DNA of 64,000 nucleotides from Moniliophthora roreri (taxonomy: Eukaryota; Basidiomycota; Agaricomycetes; Agaricales; Marasmiaceae), in NCBI GenBank assembly GCA_001466705.2, contig LATX02000233.1:62001-126000 (forward strand), given 5' to 3'. The translations under genes were made by a program, and so were the position numbers. Shown piece by piece: positions 1 through 11,552 of this stretch. Position 1 is the first letter of the stretch. Every line of letters starts with the position of its first letter. Under the pieces are notes generated by a model, which worked only from the letters and a program-made list of their open reading frames with translations, was not told the origin of the DNA and did no database searches.

Positions 1-329
1 AAACAGGGCTTTTCCATCACAATGAATTCCACAAAGTAATTAAGAGTCTCTTGAATGACAAGTGGAAATCAATCATCAACAGTGCCACCAAACTCATCAA
101 GTCTAAACACAGGTCTTAGAAGAAGCCAATAAAGTCATAGAAGGCTCAAAGGAACTCTGAGAGCAGTAGAAATTCAAGCTCAGAGGAGGATATCATGACG
201 TCTGATCCATATGTTTTCTTTATCACTGATTTATACATGTACTAATGTCTCACACTTGGCTCTTCTAGCCCTGAGCCCATTGCAGTAACTGAAGCCAATC
301 TCCAAATTGCATCAACAACTAAGGGTGAT

Positions 330-533
330 TTGGAAGCTGCAGATCAAGGTGTGTTAGTAAGGAGAGGATCAGAGGCATATGCAGGCAGCAAAGATCCAAT
401 GGAGATGGATGCTGTGAGTGCAGCAGATAACAATGAGGACAGTAGAGAAGGAGGCAATGAACATGGCTTTGTGGATGCTGAGGCTGAGGCAAGCAATGCA
501 GCCCATTCAGATGATGAGAGCAATAGTAAATAG
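330..533 (+). other. Acidic open frame, possible 3' exon of a gene or element cut by the window edge
   Basis: A 67-residue acidic frame rich in Asp, Glu, Ser and Ala ends in a stop at 531-533. Just upstream, 200-290 reads like a possible intron (3' side near 'tcttctag'), and 1-190 has a Lys/Ser-rich frame with stops. It may be the tail of a decayed transposon protein or host gene whose 5' part lies outside the window. I do not recognise it. Confidence 0.2.
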
Positions 534-1189
534 GCTATTTATAGATCCCTCTGTTCATTCAATCAATCTGAGTTTTCTAAGCTTTGTGTCTCTTGTAGTA
601 TATCTCCAAGTAATCTGCTATAGCTCTAGTGAATTACAATAGCTAAGTAGGAACAGGTAGTTTACCAAGAAAATTTCATCTTATTTTACTTTTCAAGCTT
701 TTTTTTCCTTACAAAGTACTCAAAGTGCACTGTTTTGCTGATGCAGTGAAAGTACAGATACTTATAAATCTCCAAGTATAACTATAACAAAAATGGAGAT
801 TCTGTAGAAAGCTCTAATCACAACCAAAAGAATGTTCTACTTGACTTGGACAGTCAGAACTGATATTTTTTGATAATAAGGCAGAGAACCAGATTAAGCC
901 ACTTTCTGACTGGCAGATGTATAGAAGTTGGTAGTGGAGAATGTGATTTTTAAAAACTCAGAGAGATGAGATTTGAGCAGGCAGTTGGAGAACAACAAAT
1001 AAATAACATATAATACTGCCAGCCATAGTCACTTGTATATGCAACCTGAGATAGCAAGATCTCATTGCCCCAGCCATTCTATAGAAGTATTCTGGAGAAT
1101 AACACAATGCCAATTAGATACCTATCTTAGACTTTCTGACACTTTCTGGCCTGCAATTTTAAATAAGGTAAAATGATTATTTCTTATGT

Positions 1190-1530
1190 GTGAGTAGTTT
1201 TTGCCCCAAGATAACAAAAAAACTCAACCTGTGCAACATAACCCAAGATAATGAGCAGAAAGAAAAGGTATGTTAACCCTTATTATTTTCGTACTAACCC
1301 TACTTCAATCTAAAGGACTAACATAAATTAAGACAAAAGCCTTGGTGTATCAACCCTTGTTCATCCCACCAATTTCAACCTGAGATCAAGTGCCTGTAAT
1401 TTACAATGTCAACCCTTAGTGACACCTTTAATGTCAACTATCATTAATACTGAATTAACTTTTACTATAACCCCAATGCCTGATCAAAATCAACCCTAGT
1501 TAATCTCCTTGGTAATAACCTGTACTCTTC
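1190..1530. repeat. Array of short CAACC/TAACCC motifs (left array)
   Basis: About a dozen short motifs of the form tcAACCctt or tcAACCtg are scattered through 340 bp on the plus strand. The same motif family appears in the opposite orientation (aGGGTTga, caGGTTga) at 8300-8950. One local match pairs 'ccccaagata' plus the AACC that follows it near 1203 with the reverse complement of 8645-8680. Opposed arrays like these resemble subterminal transposase-binding repeats of large DNA transposons; this is inference. Confidence 0.35.
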
Positions 1531-2494
1531 AAGTCATCTTAGTCAGAGTTGGAACATGTAGCAACTTGTGCTAACAATGTTACTCTTAAATGTTAGCCTG
1601 ACCTAATTTTGCACATATTCAGACCCAACAAGCCTTGGATAGGTGATAAATATGTTGCACCAAATACTTACACCTGGCCCACATTACTGGTGGAGGCTGA
1701 AATAGGTATGCTACTAGACATTGCTGTACTAGTTCCTGGTGTCACTGGTGGCACCCCAGCTCCAACTGCAAACTTTCTAATCCTGTTATGCCCATACCTC
1801 TTGGCTGAGACAACTCATACAAAGTATCAGTGCAACTAACCCTGCATACATGTTCTTACCCTCATGTTTTACTTCCACTCTGCATCTCTATACTTGCAGC
1901 ATGTTCTCTTGCAGCATGTTCCACAATGTCCTCATGTAGATACATGTACTAGCCTTGTTGCCATAGCCTAGTTAGTATATAAGACACATGTACAGTACTT
2001 TGATATCTCAAGTAGAAGATTAATGTTGTTCTACACAATCTCTCATCTGAACCCTTCTCATACTTCTTGTATGAGACCCTTCATCTTGTGCAATTCTTCA
2101 CCATAGGCAGTAGGGCTGTTGCTGATAGCTTCAGCAAACATGTCTGCATACAGTGCTCCTTGTATGACACTCCTTAGTCCTAACAAATCCTATATATACT
2201 GACATATTTCAATCAATTTGAACAGTCACAGGTCACAGGCTCATTTTCCTTCAAAAAATTTCAAGCAGTCACAGAGAGTCCATTTGAATTGCCCTAGTGT
2301 GTGACCACAACATAGTACTAGGACAATGGCAGGGCCACCTGCTATAGTGATGCATCTGTTCAAATTTCTGGTCTTGGTCACAGACTACCCATGCCTAATT
2401 TGAAATTCCAAGTTCAAATGAGAGTTTTACAGATCACACTCCCCCATTTGAATTGATTGAAATATGTCAGTACAGAGTTCACACTCATAATTAT

Positions 2495-3219
2495 TAGGGC
2501 TGTTCGCTGTCACCGTATATACAGTGGTGACGGTAATGGTTGTATGGCTATCGTATCCGTACTGGCAAGCCATTTTCCATCCTGTGTACAGTACAGTAGA
2601 CAGTATGGGTTGACACTGTCTTGACAGCCATATGTACAGCTGCATATGGGCTGGGGATAATTGTTGCTAGTGCGATGCCAGATGTTTGCAGAAAATGAAA
2701 CTAAATGTCATTGGCCATCCAAGGAAATGATTTGCTTTGTTATATAGAGCCTTGGGAGTTGCTCAGGAAAATCTGACACTGTTCTGCAGGTGCCAGTGAA
2801 GCCTATCAACATCATTGTTCACTCACCCTACCACTCCAGAACATTATAGAAGTACTGGAAGGGCCTCACTGGGACTCGAAGCTTGAAGGGGGGATATAAT
2901 GATGTGTTTGAGAGGTGTGTTCCTAAATTCTGACATCATAAGCCTGCTCTGACCCCATACCTGGTCTCTATAGCCCTATAGCAGTCATCTTCACCTTTGC
3001 AGGCAACTCTAGAGTGTCCCAAAGCATGCACCCAGTGATTTGTGCTGCATGCCTAATGGGTGCCTACAGAAAACCATACGATATGGCTGTCAAAACCATC
3101 ACTGTATCCGATACTCCCAAGAAATTTTCCTGTATGGTACGGTGACAGAGAAATCATATCCATCAAGCAACCATAAAGTGTACGGTCATAACCATATATG
3201 GTTATGGTGAACAGCTCTA
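2495..3219. mobile_element. hAT-type non-autonomous element (MITE) with 8-bp target duplication
   Basis: The element starts TAGGGCTGTTCGCTGT and its other end, read inverted, starts TAGAGCTGTTCACCAT. Over the first 26 positions the two ends agree at about 20. It is flanked on both sides by the same 8 bp, ATAATTAT (2487-2494 and 3220-3227). An 8-bp duplication and TAGRGCTGTTC-like ends are typical of hAT transposons. No transposase frame is present in the 725 bp, so it would have moved in trans. Two of the end-to-end differences are CG on one side and CA on the other, which fits CpG decay after insertion. Confidence 0.82.
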
Positions 3220-3239
3220 ATAATTATTTCTGCTTGTTC

Positions 3240-3990
3240 CATGACTTCTTGAAGTTTCTATGAATCTATCCTTCTTCTACTATCCTCTGTCTCCAAATTT
3301 ACTTTATTTAAGAACCAATCAGCCATCTTGACTCAGACTCTTTCATGAACTGTAGGTTCCAAGCCTGCTAAATAATAGCCAATTGCCTCAAAGTTCAAAA
3401 TCATCAGTGAGTCTCTTATCAATTTAGCTGCTTCAAGTTTAAAAGCTCTATAATATGCTCTAAGCTTTTCCAAATCCCAGTCTGTCACTTCCTGATATAC
3501 TGTCACAGTCTTCTGCAACCTGACTATAGAACCTTGGCCATTACCAACTGAATTCAGAAACTCTCAGAGCAATAACTTTTTAAACTCAGCCTATGAATGT
3601 TTCAGGGCTTCTTTTCTATCTTGCAGCTGTTGCTATAGATTATATGAAAACTTTAACATGACTAAGTAGATTTTTGACACATTCTCCTTGACCTGGGCCA
3701 TGTCTGATGCATTACCAAAATCTTCCAACCATGGCTGAAGAGTCATAGGTCTCAGCTCATCAAATCTTCCTAGTTTCAATAATATTTTCAACATTTTCTC
3801 ATTGTGCACATCTTAGTTGGTTTGCTACTGCTTGTTCTTCAGTAACTTCTTGTGGTTCAAAATATTCTTCACTGTCTGAGCTTGAGCTTAAACTATTACT
3901 AGACTCTGTCTGTTCTGGTGATTCACATGGTAAGAGAATTAATGTTGTATTAGGTGGTGCTCTTGTTTTATATTTTCTGGGTGCTGGTCT
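3240..3990 (-). pseudogene. Possible decayed retrotransposon gag-like fragment
   Basis: On the minus strand short frames (clearest 3333-3518) carry a pattern of alternating leucine and charged residues such as WDLEKLRAYYRAFKLEAAKL and IGYYLAGLEPTVHERV. The first helix, followed by a 'hhYLxGL' helix, recalls gag-type helical domains of LTR elements. Upstream frames (3550-3850) continue in other phases with stops. No reverse transcriptase motif or LTR pair was found. Identification is weak. Confidence 0.27.
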
Positions 3991-5111
3991 GAGAATAAAT
4001 TCCTATTCTTGAGCTGGGAATCTTTCTGTGGTACCAAAAGTTGAACTCAGGTACACAGATACTCCACTTCTAGTGAAACTATTGGCCAGTGGTAATAACA
4101 GTGATACTCATGCCTCAAAAGATAATACCTGCTATCTGGTAATACACCAAAATTTTGAACTTCATATATTCTACACATATTAATGTTGTTTTGGCATGTT
4201 CAATGGTTGAAATGATATTAAACAAGGGAATTGCTCAAAAGCCTATGCCTTGACTAAGAAAACTTGAGGCCTGTGATGCCAAATATCTCTAAAGATAAAT
4301 AGGTTTCTGTCTCTAATTGTTTGTTTGTGAAAGTTGGTTCAGCATGGTTCACTGTTATTACAACATCAAAAAACTACTCTCAGTGTTTTACTTAGAGATT
4401 TCAAAGATTTGAGTTCAAAACAACTTCTCAGAATGAGATGTGTGCTTGTGCCCCATTTAATTTTCTTGATGTTTTAATGTTTACTTCAAAGCCAAACCAG
4501 ATAACTAAAGTCAACCAGAGACTGCCCAAAGACTAAACTCTTTAAAGGTAGAACAAATATACCTCTTGCACCTAAATACAGCCCTCTTATCTATACTCTG
4601 CAACAATTCTCAAGAGGACAAATATTCTAGACACTACTAGCCTGAAACCCTCTCTGATTCACATCTACACACTAGACTATATTAATGTGAGTCAGTTACT
4701 CTTTTAGCAACTGATACAATGTTTCTTTTCTTAGAAACATGCCTCTTGCATTAAAAACTAAGCCTTTGCTAGATTTTATTTAAATCTCTGGTTTAGAATA
4801 CAATCTGAGATCTCAACTAGCCTGTGCCCCTTGTACAACTAAATAAGCTAGAGCCTGAAGTGCTTGGAGAATATTAATTGCTGGTAGCTCTTCTACCTAT
4901 ACAATAACCTCATACACTCTGGAACTTGGTGAGCAGTATCTCTCCTGCCTACCACCATACAAAACACATCTCCTTATATACTGTACAAAATAAATATTCT
5001 AAAATACCACACATACAATTAAAACTCTCACTGTGCAAAAATTCAAAAAAAAAAAAAAAAACTCACATTCTCAAATCTTTCACAATTTTCATAAAAATCT
5101 TGCAGTTCTAT

Positions 5112-6112
5112 TCAATGTACAAATGGAACAGCATAGAACAGCACAAAGTATACAAAAAGAAACACACACTTATATGTAGACAAATACTTATACACACCAA
5201 CCATCAATCTGATTCTGATTACAATAGTGGGATGACACCTTACAAAGTTTTTCTTCAAAAGAGAATTCTTTGCCAAAAAAACTGTTGAGTTTGATATTTT
5301 AATATCAGACCCTGTGAGATTGGTATGAATATATCCACCCTTGCAGACCATATACCTATATATTGTTTTTGCTCTGTGGGAATAGGTTTGGGCTTGTTTG
5401 AGATATGAGATGGGCTGGTCAAGGGCTTGTATGTGAGAGGTATTTTGCTTGACTTTGCTATTGATGATGGCCAACAGATACTGCTGCCTTGGTTCTTTGT
5501 ATAGCATGAGAAAGATTTTTGTTACAATGAAGTCTGGGTACAACTGCCCAGCTTCATGGCCTTAAAGGAAGAGGATTAGGTTACAGTATTCAGGAAATAG
5601 AAATTAACCACACACCATGTGCATATACATGGGCCAAGTGGAAACCACCTAATGATCCTACTGAAATAGTAGAATTAAAAGACTGTTCCAGAGCTTTGAA
5701 GTTCACCACATCATCTGTGTCATCTTCTGTTGATGGTGGTTTTTGGTTATTGTTATAGAATGATGACCACATGAGGTATTGCAGATTGACTGTGAACCAA
5801 CACTTTGAGGGAAATATACAGTTTAAGAAAGAGTTGAGTGGACCATAAGTCAGGTGCTCAAAACAGAGGATTTTGAGAAGACATAATAGAAGTTCCAGTG
5901 AACACAGTCTGGAATCCCCTCTAGGACAGCAGCAGCACTGGGAGGAGGCATTGAGATACCCAGTGGTGCTGGTCTAGGCAGAGCTTCAGGAGGTAGATTG
6001 GGGTCATCCCAGTTGCTGTTATTATGGTTTGAGCCTGACATAACAGCTCTGGTACTTTGAGGACAGTGCTGCCTTGAGAAGGCCACACTTTATATGTGTA
6101 CTGCAGGCTCAA
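5112..6112 (-). other. Decayed minus-strand coding-like region, unrecognised
   Basis: Several overlapping minus-strand frames lie here: 5112-5543 (143 residues), 5590-5772 (acidic) and 5850-6086 (Pro/Ala-rich). They are interrupted by stops and lack clear splice sites. The arrangement suggests a decayed element-encoded protein rather than a working gene. No family motif is recognisable. Confidence 0.2.
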
Positions 6113-6280
6113 TACTGGTGGGTGATCTATATAAATCTTCAGAGTGTTGTTTCAATATGACCAAGGTTTGCAGGGAATGTGCAAACAAAACTATTCAATT
6201 GTGTGAAATGTGGAATCTTAGCTGAGTAATACTAGGTTATTATTCAGGAGAATCTGAATAAGGCCTATCAAACAATGTCA

Positions 6281-6726
6281 GTTGGTTTGGGTGTTTGGCC
6301 ATGAATATTCCTGCCAGCAACAAGCACAGCATAAGAAACAGGTTTTCTACAGAGCTCAGAGTAGTAATATATTATAGCAAGGGCTAAATATAATTTTGCC
6401 ATATAAAGAGGACCTTCAACAGCCAGCCAACAAGATAAAAGAGAAACTTGGATATATTATCCATCTAAATTGTCTAACTCTGAATGGAACCAAATGCAGA
6501 GAACATTATTATGTAGCTAATAGACCTACCCAGCTCATCCTATATGAGGTATGTCATCATTATCTACATTTCAGTTTCAATATGTGACTTATGCTCTCCC
6601 AGGTGTTGTTTTTACTCTGAAATGGCACAATCTGGTGAGTGAGCATAGCAACCAGGCAGCAGGTGGTGGAGTGCAGTGCAGTAAATAGGCAGGGAGAGGC
6701 AGAGAGAGGCAGAGAGAGGCAGAGAG
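6281..6726. repeat. 445-bp direct repeat, copy 1
   Basis: This segment, starting gttggtttgggtgtttgg, recurs at 7722-8166 with a constant offset of 1441 bp and only scattered substitutions. Both copies contain the same 63-residue open frame (6396-6587 here). Copy 1 ends in a GGCAGAGA purine repeat that runs directly into an ambiguous base at 6727. Confidence 0.85.
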
Positions 6727-7205
6727 ANCCTGAAACATGCTGTTTCTGTCACAGTCTTCTTTAGTAGTTCAATCTTGATCTTATCTAGGAAGCATTGTCT
6801 CCTCAGATATTAATAGTTTTTCTTCTCTATGTCTAGTTGTAATTAATCTTGTTTCTCTAAAGGTGTATCTACTCTTCACAAGGTAAGGTTTCTTTTTTCT
6901 AAGCAGTTTGCTAACTTGTGCCACATTGGGACTCTTAATTAGGAAATCATCTGCTTTGACTTTGATCTATGTATTATATTTTAAGTTTTACCTTGTTCAA
7001 GTTCCTCTCAAGACTTCACTGATACTGATTGTGGCTTAGACACAAGTAGATGAATTAACTAGGTCAAGCTAGAGATCCAGTCTCTGCTTGAGCACTTAAA
7101 TAAGTACAACCAATTGCTTCTACTCTATATACAGATATAGCGACGAAGTCAGTGATTGTCAATAATTAGTGATGTCATCGGCATATAAGAGTTTTGTAAG
7201 AAAGA

Positions 7206-7440
7206 GAAAAGGGGGCTGGAAAGGTGTACTGGTCCAATGGAAGAGGAAGCATGTGATATAGAAAGGAAAAGGGGGCTGGGAAGGTGTAATAAGTCCAAGG
7301 AAAAAGAGAAGCATAGGTAAGAAATAAAGGTAATTGTAACAGAAAGGGAGAACATTGTAGAAGGATGTAGGTGAGAGCAAGTTCTGAGATAGATGAAAAA
7401 GGGGACTGGGAACATGTAGCTTGTCCTATAGAAATAAGAA
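7206..7440. repeat. ~60-bp purine-rich repeats
   Basis: The block 'aaaagggggctgg' followed by 'aaggtgta', 'gtcca' and 'agaagcat' occurs at about 7207 and 7267 (60 bp apart), and again, more diverged, at about 7396. The overlapping minus-strand open frames of 73-89 residues are products of this repeat, not genes. Confidence 0.55.
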
Positions 7441-7510
7441 GCATATGATCTGTCCTATGACATCATTAGATGATTGTGAGATATGAGGATATCTGTTGAA
7501 AGGAAAATGN

Positions 7511-8419
7511 ATCTAGGTGTGTCAACCTTCATTCAGTCTTCCAATCCAACTTGAGATATCTTGGACAAATCCATAGTATCAACCCTTGATATAACTGAGA
7601 GAGAGGACTTGCAATCTAATGGATTTTGTTATGCAGGTGCTGTGCATAGGTATAGTTTTCATCTGGTAGCATTGTGTAGAGTCAGAGAATCCAATGTACT
7701 ATTTGGAGCAAGCTAGAAGAGGTTGGTTTGGGTGTTTGGCTATGAATACTCCTGCCAGCAACAAGCACAGCATAAGGAATAGGTTTTCTACAGAGCTCAG
7801 AGTGGTAATATATTATAGCAGGGGCTAAATATAATTTTGCCATATAAAGAGGTCCTTCAACAGCCAGCCAACAAGATAAAAGGGAAACTTGGACATATTA
7901 TCCATCTAAATTGTCTAACTCCAGATGGAACTAAATGCAGAGAACATTGTTATATAGCTAATAGACCTACCCAGCTCATCCTATATGAGGTATGTCATCA
8001 TTATCTACATTTCAGTTTCAATATGTGACTTATGCTCTCCTAGGTGTTGTTTTTACTCTAAAATGGCACAATCTGGTGAGTGAGCATAGCAACCAGGCAG
8101 CAGGTGGTGGGGTGCAGTGCAGTGAATGGGCAGAGAGAGGCATAGAGAGGCATGGAGAGGGTCTGAGGGCATTTGAAAGAGGCACTTGGCTGATATCATT
8201 ACTTATTATCAATTACAGTAATAGATGTATCTAGATAGCAATAAATATATACATTTTTCCAATTTACCAATTTGATAATGTGCCTGTCATTGTCTGACAT
8301 TGTCTGCTTTGATCCATGGCCATACTCAGTGCTAAGTTTTACTAGGGTTGATACCATGGATTTGTGCAAGATATCTCAGGTTGGATTGGAGGACTAAACA
8401 AAGGTTGACACACCTAGAT
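7511..8419. mobile_element. ~0.9 kb element with ~80-bp terminal inverted repeats
   Basis: The left end reads ATCTAGGTGTGTCAACC and the right end, inverted, reads the same. The match continues with few differences for about 80 bp (7511-7590 against 8340-8419). It includes a shared stretch covering 'ccaatccaac', 'tgagatatctt' and 'acaaatcca'. No clear target duplication is visible, partly because base 7510 is N. The interior holds copy 2 of the 445-bp direct repeat and no transposase. Confidence 0.65.
7722..8166. repeat. 445-bp direct repeat, copy 2
   Basis: Partner of 6281-6726, lying inside the inverted-repeat element. The shared 63-residue frame is at 7837-8028. Because copy 1 lacks the flanking inverted repeats, either copy 1 is a truncated copy of the element interior or the two were joined during assembly. 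Confidence 0.85.
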
Positions 8420-8950
8420 TTTCACCTTAACTCCAGTTATTCCTTGATATGATAGGCTGCAGGAAAGTTGTAAAGCACTTTATTTTAAGCTCAATAATAG
8501 TACTCCTTCAAAATTTTCAAAGCAAAGTCAACTATTTTGCTAATGTGATACACTCAGGTTTTTGCCTTAATTCAGGCTAGTCTCTCAGGATTAAGTCAGG
8601 TTAATACAAGAATACTAATGGTTGACATAGTATTTTTTACTCGGGTTGAAATTCTTTCATATCTTGGGGAGAATGAACATAGGTTACATGGGTTAGTTTT
8701 CCTGGGGGGGATGCTTAAATCAGGACACTTGATGATGTATTTCATATTGTAACTCAGGTTATATGGGGTTACCACATTTACTATGGCAGGTTAAGTCGGG
8801 TTGCATGTGGGTTTGTGAAAGATGCTTATCACATGTTGACACCACTTTGGTTTAGTGTAGGATGTCATGTTAGGGCTAGTGTAAGCTATGTCAGGTTGAT
8901 TTGAGTGCACAGTGGGGTTGAACATGGTCTGAGTGTGTCAGGTTACTTTA
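8300..8950. repeat. Array of GGTT motifs (right array, inverted relative to 1190-1530)
   Basis: At least twelve motifs of the form caGGTTa, gGGTTga or aGGTTgac occur in 650 bp. Examples lie near 8343, 8382, 8403, 8645, 8756, 8799 and 8902. They are the reverse complement of the motifs in the left array, so the two arrays point at each other across about 7 kb. Confidence 0.35.
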
Positions 8951-9794
8951 ACAAGATTATTTCAAAAATCTAAGTCAGGGCAAAAACATATTTCGCATTT
9001 CTTATTTTTCAGCAGGTCATAAGACAACAATGGACAGTCTCTCATTTCCATTCACCCAAGTCTAGATATCAAGCTAGAACTACCTCTGTTGTACAATATT
9101 GTGGGGTAGAGGAATAGCAATTGAAGCATGATTTATACAACATCCTATTCTGAAAATAACAAAGATTCTGATTGACTATAAGTTGAATCAGAGTCATTGG
9201 GGACAGGACAGCAACTACTGCCTAGCAGTATGGCTGAACAAATAATTAGAAAATGCAACAATAGAGCAAGAATTATAAAAACATACTAGAGACAGCTGTT
9301 TAAAATAATCTCAGTAAGATTATTCTTTCTAATTTTATTACATTTCCCAGCATCACTAAGTAGCCTTTCCAAGCCACTTTCAAGATTTGTCTTCTTATGG
9401 TGATCTTCAGTCAGCAGTTCCCAAGACTTCTGAAAAGCCTCCAAAAAGGAAGGAGATGAAGAGGAAGACATAAGCCAGAAAGAATGTTCAGCACATATAA
9501 CAAGTGCTGCAAAACAAGAGTATTCCAGATGAATCTTGGTGGAATGTGAAAGCAAAATTTAACTGACCAGCAAATGATACCAATGAACTCTGCTTCATTC
9601 AGTGAATACAACACAAAAACACAGACAGGAATAACCTACAGAAAAAGAGGAGTCTTTCATAAGCCTTTCTGGTATTTTCATTCTACATTAGGCATCAGAC
9701 CTGCAGAAGAAGACCAATAGATCAGAGAATTTGCTAACCAACTATAGCATAGAATAAGATCATAGTTAGAAGGTACCAATCAGATCTATATGAT
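8951..9794. other. Gene-free CpG-poor stretch
   Basis: Only short frames are present. One minus-strand frame at 9286-9555 (89 residues) has a Ser-rich segment followed by a charged helix but no recognisable family or splice context. I support no gene here. Confidence 0.4.
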
Positions 9795-9980
9795 CACACT
9801 CACTTGCTGGACACATTTTCAGAGGGCCTTGTCAGCAGATCCTGGTTCTAGTGCAGGCAGAGACACACTCACATCCTGGACACATTTTCAGAGGGCCTTG
9901 TCAGCAGATCCTGGTTCCAGTGCAGGCAGAGACACACTCACCTTCTGAACACATTTTCAGAGGGCTTCATCAGGGGATGT
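9795..9980. repeat. 69-bp tandem repeat, ~2.7 copies
   Basis: Units begin 'cacactcac' at 9795, 9864 and 9933, exactly 69 bp apart. Each contains 'acacattttcagagggc'. Units 1 and 2 differ at only a few bases, and the third is diverged and truncated. Confidence 0.92.
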
Positions 9981-10535
9981 ATTCTTAAGTATGATAATTT
10001 ATGTGTCTCACCTCCTATTATAATACATTTTAAGCCATTATAATTCTGTTTTTAACAAATTGGAAACTTACTGTCTCTCCCTATACTACAGTCAATCTCT
10101 TTTTCACATTCCAATTAAGATTGATCAACATACATACTGGTACAACCCTCTCAGTTGTGTATCTTCAACACATTTCATTACTCACATCCTACTTATTCTA
10201 TTAATATTGAAGTCACAGGTATAAAATAGTTTATTACTTACATGATTCTGTTAATTTATGTTCTTTGTTTACTTTCCTATACTCATAATGTCAAAAATGT
10301 CAAATTGTACATTTATAAATGTTACATACCTCAAAACTGTCTTCCAATTGTTGCACCTACCTCATACTGCACCTGTCAACCATCAAAGCATAGTATACAT
10401 TGCAACTGTACTCACATAGACATGACAGAACCATTGTAGGCAGAAGATAGCATCATGTTGCAATGTAAATGTGTTAAGATTTATACTGAATAAACACAAC
10501 TCAGAGGTAGCAAAACTTATATATGGAGAGACCTA

Positions 10536-11552
10536 CTATTTGACTGCATATTTGATGCAAAGTTCCAAATTGTTTTGCTGGATGGACACAAAGAGCAGTT
10601 GCAAGGTAGGATTGTCAAGAGAATCTGCTGTTTTCTGCATAAGTTCTTTGACTTGTTCCTGGTGATTACCTTCATCCTTATACATATCTGCTTCAGAAAT
10701 CAGATATTATTACTTAGAAGAAACATTCACTGACATACCTTCCAGACATAGGTATTCTTTTGGTGGATACTTGCACTTTGCCAATGGCTCTTGAAATTTC
10801 TGCTCCACATACAATCTTGCATCTTCATGAAGTTCAGATTCCTCCTTCTCTTCATCATAGAGTTGAGTGATCAGGTCATCAAGCTTGGTGAAGACAGCAA
10901 TCACTGGAACTAGACAATGTATTGGCCATGAGTTACAAGAAAAAATAATCAGGAAACACATACCATTTCCAAAGCGCTTCTTCTGGAAGAATCTTGTTTC
11001 CAGCTCCAGCAAAGGCCTTGATGCATCAGTCACAAGGCAAAACCTAAACCAGCAATCATTAACAATGATCATAATGAAACTGAGCTCACTTGAACAGTAC
11101 CAAATTGCATGAAGCTGGTCCTCCACATTAGTAGCCTGTGCACACTTCTCAATGAATTCCTGGACATCCTTCAGTTCCTTCTCACCACCCTTTTCAAATC
11201 CAGGTGAATCATGGAAGATAAACTGTGGATTACTGGCAAATGCAAATGACTGGTGGATGTCATGGGCTCCACGCTAATGAATGAATTCAGTGGATAAAAA
11301 TGTCAGAAGAATTCCAATGAGTTTACATCTGCAGTGGGCTCTAACTGTTATAGTCAGTCCATAGATTTCTATCTTAGACAAGGGGAGACGCACCAAGTTC
11401 CTCTCTTCATTGTAAATGCAAGGCTCTTCTGTGGTATTACAGACTCGTTTCAAGAGTGTGGTCTTGCCAGCATTGGCACGACCAATGACGAGTATACGAA
11501 AATGCCGGTACTTCTGTTGAAGGTCCGGAGCTCCCGAGACGTTGCTGTTCAT
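10536..11552 (-). CDS. P-loop GTPase (G-domain protein), short form
   Basis: Six exons read cleanly: 11394-11552, 11327-11344 (18 nt), 11101-11273, 10964-11043, 10739-10909 and 10536-10690. They give 251 residues. The motifs are those of a GTPase: Walker A GRANAGKT at residues 24-31, G3 HDSPGFE (Asp81 to Gly84) and G4 TKLD at 151-154. The family is common in Agaricomycetes and resembles TRAFAC GTPases such as AIG1/GIMAP. The substrate is GTP; the cellular role is unknown. All introns are 48-57 bp. Unlike its neighbour at 12.4-14.4 kb, it stops after the G domain and lacks the hydrophobic C-terminal half. Exons 3-6 are CpG-poor like the transposon block, while exon 1 is CpG-rich. It may be intact, or shortened by a stop that arose in the decayed part. 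Confidence 0.82.

Larger units (their letters stand above)
1..11380. other. CpG-depleted, AT-rich transposon graveyard
   Basis: By eye this stretch has very few CG dinucleotides but many TG and CA, whereas DNA from about 11.38 kb onward has CG at ordinary frequency. That pattern is what cytosine methylation followed by deamination leaves in basidiomycete repeats. Long open frames are absent. The block holds inverted-repeat elements, direct and tandem repeats, a 17-A run (5045-5061) and two N bases (6727 and 7510). Apart from the elements listed separately I see no intact gene before 10.5 kb. Confidence 0.75.

Noticed and set aside
6396..6587. 63-residue frame present twice (also 7837-8028)
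   Set aside because: It is part of the duplicated repeat. Conservation between copies reflects duplication, and no family or splice support exists.
7149..7444. Three overlapping minus-strand frames rich in Phe, Leu, Ser and Pro that resemble membrane helices
   Set aside because: They are translations of the ~60-bp purine repeats in three phases, inside CpG-poor repeat DNA, with no splice sites.
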